Assembly: GCF_014697425.1 (NCBI RefSeq)
Contig: NZ_JACJRU010000013.1
Coordinates: forward strand, 1 to 64,000
DNA from: Nostoc sp. FACHB-110
GTDB taxonomy: Bacteria; Cyanobacteriota; Cyanobacteriia; Cyanobacteriales; Nostocaceae
Reading direction: 5' to 3'
DNA length: 64,000 nucleotides
The notes beneath the pieces are model-generated. The model did no database searches, was not told where the DNA came from, and was given only the letters and a program-made list of their open reading frames with translations. The number at the start of each line of letters is the position of its first letter. The stretch's first letter is position 1. Shown here piece by piece: positions 45,550 through 54,487 of this stretch. Made by a program: the position numbers and the translations under genes.

Positions 45550-47712
45550 TTATTGTTTACAACCAACATTTTTATTCAAATCTCTAATATCTAACCTGAC
45601 TTTATTATCTTCATTACCACTAATAATCAAAATTTTATTCTTCACAACTTTCACATCTACACTATTAAATCGTTGTTTTTCTTTACGTATTTCTTGACCA
45701 ACCGGAGAAATTCTTCTACCCGCTTGAGTTAAAGACCATAGCATAACGCGATTATCATCACCACCACTAGCTAAATAACAACCATCTCGACTCAACGCCA
45801 CAGAACGCACTGCTTTTCCACCATGACCATCAGACCATTTATCTAAAATTTGACATTGATTATTACTATTTTTTAAACATTGGTTCATATTCCATAATGT
45901 AATTTGTCCCCTATTATCGGCTGTTGCTAATAAATGCGGTTTGTATTCAGGACTATTAAGACTGACGATATAATCATTTTGACTACCTGGGGGATTATAG
46001 GGGATTTTCCATAATTTATCTTGGCTAAAATTCCAGATAACTAAATTGTTATATCTCCCACCAATCACTAAATTTTGTTTATCTTGTCCAACAGTCGCCA
46101 GCGTATATACAGGAAACTTCACATCCTTATAATTAATTGGTTTTTCTAAAGTTTTCTCATCGTCTAACAGCGCACTATTTAAATCCCATTGCACAACTAG
46201 ACCACTACCATGACCACTAAATAAAAAGTGGGAATCTTGGCTAAATTCTAAGCCTAAAACTCGGTCTGCTTTATTAAGTGAAAAAGTTGCCTTTGGTTTT
46301 TTTGTCCAGCCAAGTACATCCCAAATTTGAATTTCGCCGTTTTCTAAACCTGCGGCGACTACATCATTACCCACAGGTTTATAACGCACAATTCGCACAG
46401 ACTTACCAATCTTTCTAGCCATTCTGCCATCATCTTGATTAACTAAGGGATTAGTAAAACCTGCGATATTCCATCTAATTATACTTTGGTCTTGGGAACT
46501 ACTAACGGCGCGATCGCCTACTCCATTAAACTGTACAAATGTTACAGCATCACGATGACCAAAAAATGGGTTATCAGGATTTAACCATGAAATATACCAA
46601 AGTAAATATAGTAAAAGACATCCTAAGCCCATCTGTAACCAAGGATGTAAAATTGGATGAATAATGAGTTGTAAATATTGATTTTCATCATTAATATTGA
46701 CGCGATTATCTGGTACAATAGCCTTAACTTTAAATGCACGTTTTTGCTTCTGACCCAACCACTGCCGCCGCTTACTAATTAATAATTGTAAAGTTTTACT
46801 TTCTCCCGGATTTACTTCTACAAATTCTGGGTGTACTTCCCAAAAACATTTCCGCTTATTTTCCTCATCTTCTTTAACTTCAATACTTACCTTTTGCTGC
46901 AAATTACTGTGATTTTTGCATTCGAGTTGGTAAGTAGTATAATTAACTTTTAATTGTGGTAGCCAAGGGCGAGATGCGGGTATTTGTTGTTTTTCTGGTG
47001 TGCATTGAAAGTCAACAAACCCTGCTGGAGTAACATTAACTATCCCTTCTCGACTACTAGATGGAAGTCCATTGGGATAATTAGCCTCAATCGTAAAAGG
47101 ATATGCTTGACTCGGTACTTCTTCTGCAATTGGTAACTGACATAAAAATGAAGTTTCTGCTTTATTACCTGGCGGAACTGATAATAGTTTTTCATCGCCA
47201 TTAATAAACCATTGGGGTTTAAGTCCCATTGGTTTTAAAGAAACACTCGCAGGTAGCTGACTAGGATTAAAAACCCGCACTGGAATCTCAATCGTTCCCT
47301 GTGGTTGAGTTGTAAATTCTCTTATTGGTAACTCAACCTGCATCGGTACAGCACCAACACCTGCTTCAACTATCAACCGCAGCAATTGTCTGTCTTCATC
47401 CCGCAATTCCAGCGAAAAAATCCGCACAATCAAGTTCATTTTGCCGATAAAACCGACAACAGGTGTATTAGTAATTGTGACTTCAAATTTTGTACTATCC
47501 CCTGGTGGATTTTTCGCGCTCACCGCAGGTTTAATACTGTACCAATTAGTCCCCAAACTTTCACCACCACCAGCCGCAATGATTTCGATTTGAAAAGAAG
47601 CAAACTGATCACTTTCATTAACTACAGTTACATCAAAAGAAGCTGGTGAACCACCCGGTTGAAAGTTCAATACTTGAGTAGAAATTTTAGTATTAACGAG
47701 ATTAACTGCCAT
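45550..47712 (-). CDS. Ig-like / single-TM / WD40 protein of the CIS locus
   Basis: 720 residues. Two or three Ig-like domains (about 5-120, 122-230, 232-340), one membrane segment (about 358-376) and a C-terminal WD40 propeller (about 384-710; repeats end in VMLWSLT-, IIRWNI-, IQIWDV-type strands). There is no signal peptide, so the N-terminal half probably stays cytoplasmic and the propeller sits across the membrane, or the reverse. It shares the Ig-TM-domain plan with the 908-residue protein next to it. The position directly behind the tail genes suggests that the two form a membrane complex with the baseplate; this is inference. Confidence 0.78.
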   Translation of the reverse strand: MAVNLVNTKISTQVLNFQPGGSPASFDVTVVNESDQFASFQIEIIAAGGGESLGTNWYSIKPAVSAKNPPGDSTKFEVTITNTPVVGFIGKMNLIVRIFSLELRDEDRQLLRLIVEAGVGAVPMQVELPIREFTTQPQGTIEIPVRVFNPSQLPASVSLKPMGLKPQWFINGDEKLLSVPPGNKAETSFLCQLPIAEEVPSQAYPFTIEANYPNGLPSSSREGIVNVTPAGFVDFQCTPEKQQIPASRPWLPQLKVNYTTYQLECKNHSNLQQKVSIEVKEDEENKRKCFWEVHPEFVEVNPGESKTLQLLISKRRQWLGQKQKRAFKVKAIVPDNRVNINDENQYLQLIIHPILHPWLQMGLGCLLLYLLWYISWLNPDNPFFGHRDAVTFVQFNGVGDRAVSSSQDQSIIRWNIAGFTNPLVNQDDGRMARKIGKSVRIVRYKPVGNDVVAAGLENGEIQIWDVLGWTKKPKATFSLNKADRVLGLEFSQDSHFLFSGHGSGLVVQWDLNSALLDDEKTLEKPINYKDVKFPVYTLATVGQDKQNLVIGGRYNNLVIWNFSQDKLWKIPYNPPGSQNDYIVSLNSPEYKPHLLATADNRGQITLWNMNQCLKNSNNQCQILDKWSDGHGGKAVRSVALSRDGCYLASGGDDNRVMLWSLTQAGRRISPVGQEIRKEKQRFNSVDVKVVKNKILIISGNEDNKVRLDIRDLNKNVGCKQ

Positions 47713-47790
47713 AAATAGAGTGCTGAGTGCTGAGTATTTAAAACTCTGTGTTCCTTTGCGTTGAACTTTGCGATACTTTGCGTTAAAAAA

Positions 47791-49023
47791 TTATTCCAAC
47801 TTATTAAAAATATTTTTTAAAGCATCATGTTTAGTTGAGACAGGTGTTGCAGTTTGTTGCCGTAATTGTGTCATTCGCTTACGCTTCCAGGCAAAATTGA
47901 GAATATTAATCCCTAATTCTTGGGCGGTGCGAATTGTTTCTCGTGGTAAAGTTAACTTTTCATCTAATCCCCAAGCTAGTGATAAATCACCAATCACTAA
48001 AACAATGCCACCTGCAACTAAAATTTGCATAGGCTTTTGATTTATAGCTGGTAAAGCAGCAAATAAAAACGGTTGTGTTCGTAATGGATGATGTTTATCA
48101 AGTCGGCGTAAATCTTCTAAGGGTGTGGCTAAACTTTCAGTAATTTCTAAAATGCTTTCTAATCTATCAACTGCATCGGTAGGCGATTCTACTAATAAAA
48201 CACCACCACTATCTAGATAGCTTTTGAGATTAGCTGATTCTTGGACATTTAAAATTAATGGTTCACTACCAGTAATAAATAGCAAATCATAATTAATTGC
48301 TATCGTTGGGTCTAAAAGCGGAAAATTTAGACGAGGAATTTGTTCATCGCCTTGGAGCGTATAGGTAAGACTTGCGGTATATCTTAATAAAGAAGCGAGA
48401 TTGGCAAAACTACTTCCTTCTTTCGTTTCCTGACTATCAAGATGCGCTACTCTGACCACCGCCGTAGGACGCGATCGCGCAATTTTACGATAACGAAAAT
48501 CCAAACTATTCAAACTAGGATAAAATACATCTTGGGGATTTTCTAAAGTTACTAATCCCGGTTGTAATAAAATTCGACATAACTCCACCTCAAAAGCATC
48601 AGGCGGTGTTGTTTTTTCATCAATCCGAAAAGTTTCTATTTCAAATTCACTTACTTGTTTGCGTTGTAAAGTATCTGGATCTACATAACGCACAACTAAA
48701 TAAATTAATCTGGGTTTTTCTTCCGTAATATCAGCCGAAATATGAAAATCTATTGGTTGCGGAACCAGAATCGGATTCCCATTCACATCAATAGCAATTC
48801 CTGGCTGAATTTGTAACCATCGCCCATCGTTATATTGTGATGGTACATCCTTCGGCGCAGGAATCAAACTCACACCCAAACCTTCAACTATTCCCGGTTC
48901 ATTAAGTGATTGATAATGAATATTTTGTCGCTGACGGTGATAATCATGCGATCGCTTCCACCGTTCAGCGTTAATCAATAAACCATCTTGAATTTGTAGT
49001 CGTTCTAGGGGATGAATTTCCAT
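47791..49023 (-). CDS. CIS-locus protein with DUF4159-like C-terminal domain
   Basis: 410 residues, no signal or membrane segment. The N-terminal half (about 1-200) starts with HPLERLQIQDGLLINAERW and is beta-rich, resembling uncharacterised proteins encoded in tail-like gene clusters. The C-terminal part (about 225-380) looks like DUF4159 (a ThuA/GATase-like fold): YDLLFITGSEPLILN, LKSYLDSGGVLLVESP, HHPLRTQPF and the end ELGINILNFAW. It lies between the gpI-type tail gene and the WD40 gene, each gap carrying a repeat tract. Function unknown; a structural baseplate or attachment component is likely from context. Confidence 0.7.
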   Translation of the reverse strand: MEIHPLERLQIQDGLLINAERWKRSHDYHRQRQNIHYQSLNEPGIVEGLGVSLIPAPKDVPSQYNDGRWLQIQPGIAIDVNGNPILVPQPIDFHISADITEEKPRLIYLVVRYVDPDTLQRKQVSEFEIETFRIDEKTTPPDAFEVELCRILLQPGLVTLENPQDVFYPSLNSLDFRYRKIARSRPTAVVRVAHLDSQETKEGSSFANLASLLRYTASLTYTLQGDEQIPRLNFPLLDPTIAINYDLLFITGSEPLILNVQESANLKSYLDSGGVLLVESPTDAVDRLESILEITESLATPLEDLRRLDKHHPLRTQPFLFAALPAINQKPMQILVAGGIVLVIGDLSLAWGLDEKLTLPRETIRTAQELGINILNFAWKRKRMTQLRQQTATPVSTKHDALKNIFNKLE

Positions 49024-49025
49024 GA

Positions 49026-49060
49026 TATGAAGTATGAAGTGTGAAGTATGAAGTATGAAA
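49026..49060. repeat. Heptanucleotide tract TATGAAG
   Basis: Five tandem 7-mers (TATGAAG, TATGAAG, TGTGAAG, TATGAAG, TATGAAA) directly upstream of the DUF4159-containing gene, leaving little room for a normal leader. Confidence 0.8.
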
Positions 49061-49081
49061 TTTTATGCTTTATCCTTTTGA

Positions 49082-50149
49082 CTATTGACCATTAGTTATT
49101 GACTCATCTATATAAAGTTCATAAGTACAAAAAGCGGGTTTTTCTTGGTCGATAATGTGGCGGACTAATTGTTCATCTACCTGATCTGGGCGTTGGGGAC
49201 GGAGGCGAACGATAAAATGATACGGACGACCGCCACCAATCATCGCATCTTCGCCCAGGCGCGTATTACCTAATACAAAACCTTCGCCGCGAATTTCTTC
49301 AATACAAATATGTTTATCAACTTCTCTTGTAATGTGTTCATCTAAAGGTAAATCTGTATAAAGATGTATATATAAACGCAAACCTCTACGTGTTCCCCGC
49401 CAGCGATAAAGTTCAACCGCCGAACGAATTAAATAACGTTGTCGTTCGATAGTCCAACGACGATCAACAGGCCAAGCTACCCAGTGCGCGAGAAAAGGTA
49501 ACAATGTCTGCGGTGCGGTCATGGGGTCGAGATAAGCCCACAACACATCCAGCGTTTGCACTGCGGGTTCAAACGCCTGTTCAAAAATCTTCAAGAAGCG
49601 ACCAATAAAATCAACTTCTCGATAAACCGCAGGTAAAAACTTCGGATAAAGACTGCGGGGACGGACATATAAATTTAACCCAGCCGTTTCAACTAACTGT
49701 CTACCAGTTCCCTCCTCGGTGTAATTAACATGAATGCGACTGTGATAATCCAACACCAAAGATTGACCAGCCGCCAACGCGGGAGTTTCAAAAAAATCGG
49801 CGGGAAGTTGAAAATATAACACCACATCCATCCGCGATCGCGGCGCAAGTTCATACCCCTCCATCCCAATGCGACACCACTCAGCCGGGAAATTCCCCTC
49901 AAGGCGCACATTCAACCGCAACATCCGACTACCCAAGTTTTCCAGTTGCAAAACTATCTCACTCGGTTCCGGCGGATGAACAACCAAATCACACCCCGCG
50001 CGAATTGAGTGCTGAGTGCTGAGTGCTGAGTGCTGAGTGTTGAGTGCTGAGTGTGAAAAATCGGCTGCACTTGTACTCACTGCTAATGACTGTACCGCAT
50101 CAGGTAGTTGCATAGATGTGAGTTGTAGGTGCAGGATTTGGTTAGTCAT
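49082..50149 (-). CDS. Phage-tail protein I-type baseplate protein of the CIS
   Basis: 355 residues. The C-terminal two thirds match the phage tail protein domain (TIGR02242 / P2 gpI type): LYPKFLPAVYREVDFIGRFL, EPAVQTLDVLWAYLDPMTAP, LLPFLAHWVAWPVDRRW, LIRSAVELYRWRGTRRGL. It would sit in the baseplate wedge next to the J-like protein; whether it equals Cis12 of other systems I cannot prove. Near the N-terminus, seven GAGTGCT-type heptamers (50007-50055) are translated in frame as a [11 protein letters not shown] stretch, an apparent repeat insertion or expansion. The ATG at 50149 is kept because the upstream MQLPDAVQSL block reads as normal coding sequence. Confidence 0.82.
   Translation of the reverse strand: MTNQILHLQLTSMQLPDAVQSLAVSTSAADFSHSALNTQHSALSTQHSIRAGCDLVVHPPEPSEIVLQLENLGSRMLRLNVRLEGNFPAEWCRIGMEGYELAPRSRMDVVLYFQLPADFFETPALAAGQSLVLDYHSRIHVNYTEEGTGRQLVETAGLNLYVRPRSLYPKFLPAVYREVDFIGRFLKIFEQAFEPAVQTLDVLWAYLDPMTAPQTLLPFLAHWVAWPVDRRWTIERQRYLIRSAVELYRWRGTRRGLRLYIHLYTDLPLDEHITREVDKHICIEEIRGEGFVLGNTRLGEDAMIGGGRPYHFIVRLRPQRPDQVDEQLVRHIIDQEKPAFCTYELYIDESITNGQ
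50007..50055. repeat. Heptamer tract inside a baseplate coding sequence
   Basis: Seven GAGTGCT-type units in tandem (five exact, one GAGTGTT, one GAGTGTG), 49 bp, translated as part of the gpI-type protein (about residues 32-48). The identical 7-mer is intergenic elsewhere in this window. Confidence 0.85.
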
Positions 50150-50164
50150 AAAAAAGTGTGGTTT

Positions 50165-50539
50165 TTATTCTTGTTTATTTTTGTCAATAGATGCACGAAG
50201 ACCACCGATAATTCTGCCAACTTCTTGTGCTTGATTTAAAATCTGATTAAATTCGTGTGACTGGATGTATTGAACATCTAAAGCTACATAAAGTTGAGAA
50301 CGTAATTCAGCACAAGAAGCTTTAGCCATTGAAAGAAACTGATGAAATTCTCTAGGTCTATTACGCTCAAATCCTTCAGCAATATTAGACATTATTGAGA
50401 CTGATGCTCTTTGCATTTGTCCTGAAAGTCCATAATCTTTGCTAAAAGCTCCCTGTTGTGTAATTTGATAAATTGCTTTAGTCAAAACCCTAGCTTTTTG
50501 CCAAGCAATTAAATCCTCAAATCTTTCTACTTTACTCAA
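50165..50539 (-). CDS. Four-helix-bundle protein (S23 / Avd superfamily)
   Basis: About 124 residues, all helical: [45 protein letters not shown] and [21 protein letters not shown] are the TIGR02436 (four helix bundle, '23S rRNA-intervening sequence') signature. I take TTG 50539 as start, because GGAGGTGA lies 8 bp before it; that sequence itself contains the ATG (50554) which gives five extra codons. The family includes stand-alone proteins of unknown role and Avd, the accessory protein of diversity-generating retroelements. No reverse transcriptase gene is in the window. It interrupts the baseplate gene run and is flanked by heptamer tracts on the J side (50558-50581). Confidence 0.75.
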   Translation of the reverse strand: MSKVERFEDLIAWQKARVLTKAIYQITQQGAFSKDYGLSGQMQRASVSIMSNIAEGFERNRPREFHQFLSMAKASCAELRSQLYVALDVQYIQSHEFNQILNQAQEVGRIIGGLRASIDKNKQE

Positions 50540-50582
50540 CTGATTCACCTCCATAACTCAGCACTCAGCACTCAGCACTTAC

Positions 50583-52748
50583 TTACTGAATTAGATTGAC
50601 CACATGACCAGAACGCAACCGCGTATTTTGCCAAGAACAAATTAAACCCAACGCCCCTGGATCAATCACCGGATTTTGGGGAAGCGATCGCACCCAAGTT
50701 GAACCCACATAGCGCAATTCAAACAACTGCACTACCCCCAAATACCGCACCGCCGGAAATTGCTGAAACAAATTGACAATATCCGAAGGATAAACAGGTC
50801 GCCCAAACGGCCAGCCTCTCCCATCCTGACCCCCCGTAATCGGATTCAAAAAGCGATACAACGCCACCCGTAACTTACTTAAAATCTCCTGCTGGGCGGC
50901 GGGATGGTTGTATTCTGGTTCCAGCGCAACTTCTGTTTGCACTGCTACACCCACATATTCCGGGGCTTGCAATTTAACTTGTATTCCTAATAACCTCCGT
51001 TCATCTAGATAAGCAATAATTTGGTCGCGCAATTGCGGACTCAGACTAAATAATTCCGGTTCGATACCTTCGCCACGATTAATCGCATCTGTATTCGCCG
51101 CCGGGACAACTAATAATTTGATGGTTCCGGCTTCCTTGGTTGATGTGGGTGGTAAGCAACGCACCCGCGCCACCGCACCACCACCAGCTTGTAGGGTCAG
51201 CACTTCAAAATCTTCAGGAGTCACAGCGCGATCGCGGGTTCGCAACATTGCCGGAACGCGAATCACCGCATCTTCCAAAGATTCCGCGTCAGAACCGTTA
51301 CGCGCGGGTGTATGGTTAATTAACCTCGCCACATACGGAACCGCATTTTTCGCTACCGTAATCGTCCCCCGTTGCACATTCCCCTTACGCCCGCCACCCG
51401 TGCGGTATGCAACCATCCGAATGACCGACCCACGCGGCGGGACAGCCCCATATTGCCTTTCCAATTCCTGAATATTGGCAAAATTCCCCACCCCTCGCCT
51501 AAATTCCGTCTGTTGCTGGAGTTGGGCTGGTTCCCGAATCACCGGGCCAAACTGTACTGTCCCGGTGCGCGAATCAATTGTGTAGTGCAAATCTTGGGGG
51601 AGAGAATTAGCAAAATCGCTGACTTCATACCACCGTTGAGGAATTCCCCCAGGCGGCGAAATGATCAAATATTCATCTTCCCGACGGTTCAACACCGGAA
51701 CTCCCTGTAATTGAAAAGTCTGTCCTGGTGTACCGTCGCTTTCCCCTAAAATTTCATTGCGAATCAATTCACTTTGACTCGCACCCACAGTCCCACCAAT
51801 TGATCTAACAGCCAAACCAATCATCCGGGGCGCGCTGCTATATCCTGGTTGATTGGGTTGGGGCGCAGTATACACACAACGCAGCCAACGTCCTTGATAG
51901 GCGGTGAAAGTCGTCACAGGCCAAGATTGCGGTAAATGCAGGACGATATCTGCACCTTGTAGGGGATTAATCCCTTGAGTCAGCAATTCGCTAAAACTAA
52001 AACCCTTGGTGCTGTCGTCAGATTCTTGCAACAGTACCGCTTCCCATTCCACACCGTTCCAAGCTTCCCAACGGCGCGGCGGAATGTCAGGGTTAATCCC
52101 TGTGGCGGTGGCGGCTTCTCCTTTTAATTGCAAGGCGAGAACGTTACCTTCACACTGAGATTCCCCATCAATCACTAAATAAAAAGTATTTCCTGGTTGG
52201 GGTTGTTCTTCAAACAGTGCCAACTCTCTACCATACCACTCACCATCAGAGCGCATCGTCCATAAATTAGTCAAGCGATCGCGCAAAATTTCTGGTTTTT
52301 GATCAGCAGTGGGACAGGTGAGAAAGTGGCGAATTTGCGGTTTATCAATAATTAAAGGCCGATCTGTAGTGAATGCGATCGCCTCTTCTGTTTCCGTGCG
52401 AATTGTCGCCACCTCCACCCCAGCCGGAATTGTGTAAGTGTCCGGTAAAGCCGCACTAAGATAAAAAGTAATATCCGCCACCGCCGGCGCAGGTGCTTGT
52501 AACCTCACACCTAATAACTCTAAAAAAGTAATGTAATTGCGCTTTGGTACTTCATTAAACCGCAGCAACATTTGGTCAGTTAACCAAGCAAATAGCTCAA
52601 TTAACGTGATACCTGGGTCACTGGGGTTATAATTCGTCCATTCTGGACAATAGCGGGGAATCCGCAGAATACACTCATCAACTAAATCTTTAAAAGTGCG
52701 ATCGTCTAGATTAGACTTGGGTAACTTCGGTAAAAAATCAAATTCCAC
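50583..52748 (-). CDS. Baseplate J / gp6-like wedge protein of the CIS (Cis11)
   Basis: 721 residues from the chosen start. Baseplate wedge protein like phage P2 gpJ, T4 gp6 and Cis11 of injection systems. Seen: FDFLPKLPKSNLDDRTFKDL, WTNYNPSDPGITLIELFAWL, the central RAVTPEDFEVLTLQ block, and the C-terminal VYPSDIVNLFQQFPAVRYLG. The ORF runs open to 52967, but the extra 73 codons consist of dispersed repeats (STQHSARAKRPA-type text), so I place the start at GTG 52748 (VEFDFLPKLP), where homology begins. No clear ribosome-binding site precedes it. Neighbours are the gp25-like gene upstream and the four-helix gene downstream. Confidence 0.88.
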   Translation of the reverse strand: MEFDFLPKLPKSNLDDRTFKDLVDECILRIPRYCPEWTNYNPSDPGITLIELFAWLTDQMLLRFNEVPKRNYITFLELLGVRLQAPAPAVADITFYLSAALPDTYTIPAGVEVATIRTETEEAIAFTTDRPLIIDKPQIRHFLTCPTADQKPEILRDRLTNLWTMRSDGEWYGRELALFEEQPQPGNTFYLVIDGESQCEGNVLALQLKGEAATATGINPDIPPRRWEAWNGVEWEAVLLQESDDSTKGFSFSELLTQGINPLQGADIVLHLPQSWPVTTFTAYQGRWLRCVYTAPQPNQPGYSSAPRMIGLAVRSIGGTVGASQSELIRNEILGESDGTPGQTFQLQGVPVLNRREDEYLIISPPGGIPQRWYEVSDFANSLPQDLHYTIDSRTGTVQFGPVIREPAQLQQQTEFRRGVGNFANIQELERQYGAVPPRGSVIRMVAYRTGGGRKGNVQRGTITVAKNAVPYVARLINHTPARNGSDAESLEDAVIRVPAMLRTRDRAVTPEDFEVLTLQAGGGAVARVRCLPPTSTKEAGTIKLLVVPAANTDAINRGEGIEPELFSLSPQLRDQIIAYLDERRLLGIQVKLQAPEYVGVAVQTEVALEPEYNHPAAQQEILSKLRVALYRFLNPITGGQDGRGWPFGRPVYPSDIVNLFQQFPAVRYLGVVQLFELRYVGSTWVRSLPQNPVIDPGALGLICSWQNTRLRSGHVVNLIQ

Positions 52749-52762
52749 AATATTTAATAAAA

Positions 52763-52852
52763 GTGTTGAGTTAAAAGTGCTGTTAGCGGTAGCGGGGCGT
52801 TTAGCCCGTGCTGAGTTAAAAGTGCTGTTAGCGATAGCGGGGCGTTTAGCCC
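52763..52852. repeat. Tandem duplication of a 45-bp repeat unit
   Basis: Copies 52763-52807 and 52808-52852 differ at two positions and share TGAGTTAAAAGTGCTGTTAG and GCGGGGCGTTTAGCCC. They are followed by GTGCTGA heptamers to about 52870. They occupy most of the 219-bp gap between the gp25-like and J-like genes. A degenerate relative lies at 22690-22745. Confidence 0.85.
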
Positions 52853-52967
52853 GTGCTGAGTGCTGAGTGCTGAGTATTAAATACTCCTCCTGCCTTCTGC
52901 CCGGTTGGTGAGCGAACTTGTACTGAGCGCAGCCGAAGTAGTCGAACCACTGCCTTCTGCCTTTCAA

Positions 52968-53369
52968 CTACTGCCCATTCAAATAAAACGGAAATACTAA
53001 ACTCCGCGAATCATGGCTATCTTTAGGATGATATTCAATCACAATATCTACACGACCTCGCAGGGGATCTGGGTCAGCACGCACCGCATCTAAAACAATG
53101 CGCGGTTCCCACATTTCCAAAGCTTCTTGGACGTATAGACGCAAAAGTAATAAAGTTTGTGTATTCATCGGTGCAAAAGTCAACTCCGACAACCGCGAAC
53201 CAAAGTTAGGACGATACACCCGTTCACCCAACTCGGTACGCAAAATCAGCATCATCGACTCTTCAATATTGCGTTCTGTTTTACTAAGTTGCAGACCTCC
53301 TTGGACATTCACCCGCAACGGAAACGACCAGCCCGCACCCAGGTGTTGATTTTGATTGAGTTCTGGCAT
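52968..53369 (-). CDS. gp25-like baseplate wedge protein of the CIS (Cis9)
   Basis: 133 residues of the GPW/gp25 family, the small protein that joins baseplate wedge and sheath. Seen: LGAGWSFPLRVNVQGGLQLS, IEESMMLILRTELGERVYRPNFGS with the EPR/YRP-type motif, and a C-terminal beta part (VDIVIEYHP). First gene of the minus-strand run that ends at 42748. The 5' flank (53370 onward) is a long spacer, so the operon promoter is expected there. Confidence 0.9.
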   Translation of the reverse strand: MPELNQNQHLGAGWSFPLRVNVQGGLQLSKTERNIEESMMLILRTELGERVYRPNFGSRLSELTFAPMNTQTLLLLRLYVQEALEMWEPRIVLDAVRADPDPLRGRVDIVIEYHPKDSHDSRSLVFPFYLNGQ

Positions 53370-54487
53370 GGTAGGTACACAGTGATGAGCAGTTTACGCT
53401 ACTTTATGCCGATCGCTAAAACTAATACCATTCGCCAAAAGTCGAGTTAACCTTTATTTTGGCAACATCGTAGGTCAGAATTCAGAATCAATATACTGGG
53501 AAAAAGACCCGCCACTCATTAAAATTCATACTCAATTCTGATTCCTGACTCCTGACTCCTGAATTCTGTTCGATAACTTCACCGCATCTCATCGGTTGTT
53601 AACCACTGCCAAGTGCATTAGGCTATCAGATCCCTCTAGTGGCAAAACATAGTTATAGTTACTAATTTTCTCCCAAAAATATATAAATCTTTTTCAAGAA
53701 TCATCTTGAGTAATTGCTTGACTAAACTCTTGTAAAAAATTTATATAAGTCACTCATGACTATAGGATGAATACAATGTCAATTTCATGCGGAGATCGCT
53801 TGATTTAGTCAAATATTCTCTCGCAATATCATAATCTTGGCACTTGTTTACAGCACAACATCTAGGATGTACTGACAGCCAATCCATGATTATTTTCAAC
53901 TCAATTTTAGACCTACTTTGCCATTCCCCCCTTGCGGTCAATGCTTGACAGGCAACAAGTCTAGCTAGCGATTGAGCAATAGCATAGTAGATAAATATTG
54001 AGGAGTAGTCTACTCTACTTTATGCCGATTGGCAAATCAAAACTATTCACCAAAAGTTGAATTATTTTTACCATTAAAATGCAACCTATGTATATTTACT
54101 GAATATACAAAAATCAATGAATTTACGGTGAATTTTTTTAGCTGAAAATCTTATAATCGCACCAAACAACGTTTAAAATTTACTCATTTTCAGTGTTCCT
54201 AAAAATTTTCAGTTAACTGTCAGCACATTCATCGGTGCTAAAGTTAAGTTCCCTGAAGATACATCTGGTTCTCAAAACTGAACTACGGCTAAGTAACAGA
54301 ATTTCTGTAAAATCATCCAGTAAGGATGAGGAAGGTTAGAGTTTAGTTTATATATCTTCACAGAATTTTATTTCTTGTGTCAGTAGTTCTACTTAAAAAT
54401 CAAATGACATTTATCGCAGTTATGATTTCCTAAGTTAATTAGACAATCAATTCAGCAAAATATTAGATGAGGTTAAGGTGGGTGCAG
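53370..54487. other. 1.1-kb spacer between divergent CIS operon and kinase, with repeats
   Basis: No convincing gene (the 63-codon minus-strand frame at 53750-53941 is A+T-rich and lacks a start signal). It holds two diverged copies of a repeat, CTACTTTATGCCGAT ... CCAAAAGTCGAGTTAA at 53399-53450 and 54015-54063; a short tail of the same family (CCCCAAAGGTCGAATTAA) recurs near 58695. TCCTGAC-type heptamers lie near 53545-53565 within an imperfect inverted repeat (TCAGAATTCAGAATC / GATTCCTGAC...GAATTCTG). Promoters for both the CIS operon and the kinase should be here. Confidence 0.55.

Noticed and set aside
50007..50055. CRISPR-like array
   Set aside because: The 7-bp units are contiguous with no spacers, and no cas gene is present.
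53750..53941. 63-codon minus-strand frame in the CIS spacer
   Set aside because: A+T-rich, no start signal, no similarity I can see.
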